DNA from: DASZTV01 sp035548125
GTDB lineage: Bacteria > Actinomycetota > Actinomycetes > JAFAQI01
Length of the DNA: 64,000 bases
NCBI GenBank assembly: GCA_035548125.1
Contig: DASZTV010000076.1
Span: 1-64,000, forward strand
Direction of reading: 5' to 3'
The stretch's first letter is position 1. Each line of letters starts with the position of its first letter. Under the pieces are notes generated by a model. The model had not been told where the DNA came from and did no database searches. It worked only from the letters and a program-made list of their open reading frames with translations. Below, in pieces: positions 63,834 to 64,000 of the stretch. The translations under genes were made by a program, and so were the position numbers.

Positions 63834-64000
63834 TCAGGCCCCGGCCCGGAGCTTCTCGAGGGCCTTCTCGTAACGACCCGCGTGGGTGCGCTCCGCACGT
63901 GCGAGGGTCTCGAACCAGTCAGCGATCTCGTCGAAGCCCTCGTCACGAGCCGTCTTCGCGAACCCCGGGTACATCGCGGTGAACTCGTAGGTCTCGCCGG
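63834..64000 (-). CDS. Rubrerythrin-like ferritin-fold protein, C-terminal part
   Basis: Only the last 55 residues are inside the window: GETYEFTAMYPGFAKTARDE ... ending in LRAGA. The second helix pair of the ferritin fold is seen with the metal-ligand patterns E-T-Y-E-F and R-A-E-R-T-H-A-x-R-Y. No C-terminal rubredoxin domain follows. Peroxide reduction with a di-iron site is the family role. Confidence 0.8.
   Translation of the reverse strand, partial: GETYEFTAMYPGFAKTARDEGFDEIADWFETLARAERTHAGRYEKALEKLRAGA

Overview
The window is a GC-rich chromosomal segment from a mycothiol-producing member of the Actinomycetota (class Actinomycetes level). Three things support this: the conserved gene order from leuS to dnaG, the many GTG starts with four-base stop/start overlaps, and an S-(hydroxymethyl)mycothiol dehydrogenase gene. 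I cannot assign a genus. No tRNA, rRNA, CRISPR array, transposase, integrase or phage gene was seen, and no stretch over 300 bases lacks a gene.

Backbone (about 1-50.7 kb). Read on the minus strand from right to left, a housekeeping series runs leuS, comEA, comEC, holA, lepA, hemW, hrcA, dnaJ, rsmE, HIT, phoH, ybeY, CNNM/CorC, a cytidine-deaminase-like gene, era, recO, uppS, glyS, ppdK, dgt, dnaG. rpsT diverges from lepA. Most steps are overlapping or tightly spaced, so translation is probably coupled. A perfect CIRCE operator lies in front of hrcA-dnaJ.

Insertions in the backbone. Accessory genes, mostly for secreted or cell-surface proteins, sit between the core genes: (a) a NarL-type two-component system and a small secreted AOC-barrel protein between uppS and recO; (b) a secreted sedolisin (S53) protease between recO and era; (c) a short AbiEi-like protein between rsmE and dnaJ; (d) a secreted nitrilase-like protein, a Tat-exported flavin amine oxidase and a secreted GH5 glycosidase between hrcA and hemW; (e) a glycosyltransferase, a collagen-like protein, a TPR lipoprotein, a glycosyltransferase/methyltransferase-like fusion and an ArsR-type repressor with its small partner between hemW and lepA; (f) a sulfotransferase/TIGR03032 fusion and a secreted beta-helix protein between comEA and leuS. 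An unusual (Glu-Pro)n membrane protein follows holA.

Right arm (about 50.8-64 kb). This holds mycothiol-dependent formaldehyde oxidation, an L,D-transpeptidase lipoprotein and a DUF1684 protein. Next comes a compact minus-strand operon made up of two secreted alpha/beta hydrolases, a DrrAB-type ABC exporter, a fatty-acid-hydroxylase-family di-iron membrane enzyme, a cytochrome P450 and a glucose-dehydrogenase-like enzyme. After it are a formylglycine-generating enzyme gene with no sulfatase nearby, and a DUF3501/rubrerythrin pair cut by the window end. The P450/exporter operon and the glycosyltransferase/collagen-like island are the best candidates for undescribed biology. Their substrates cannot be read from sequence alone.
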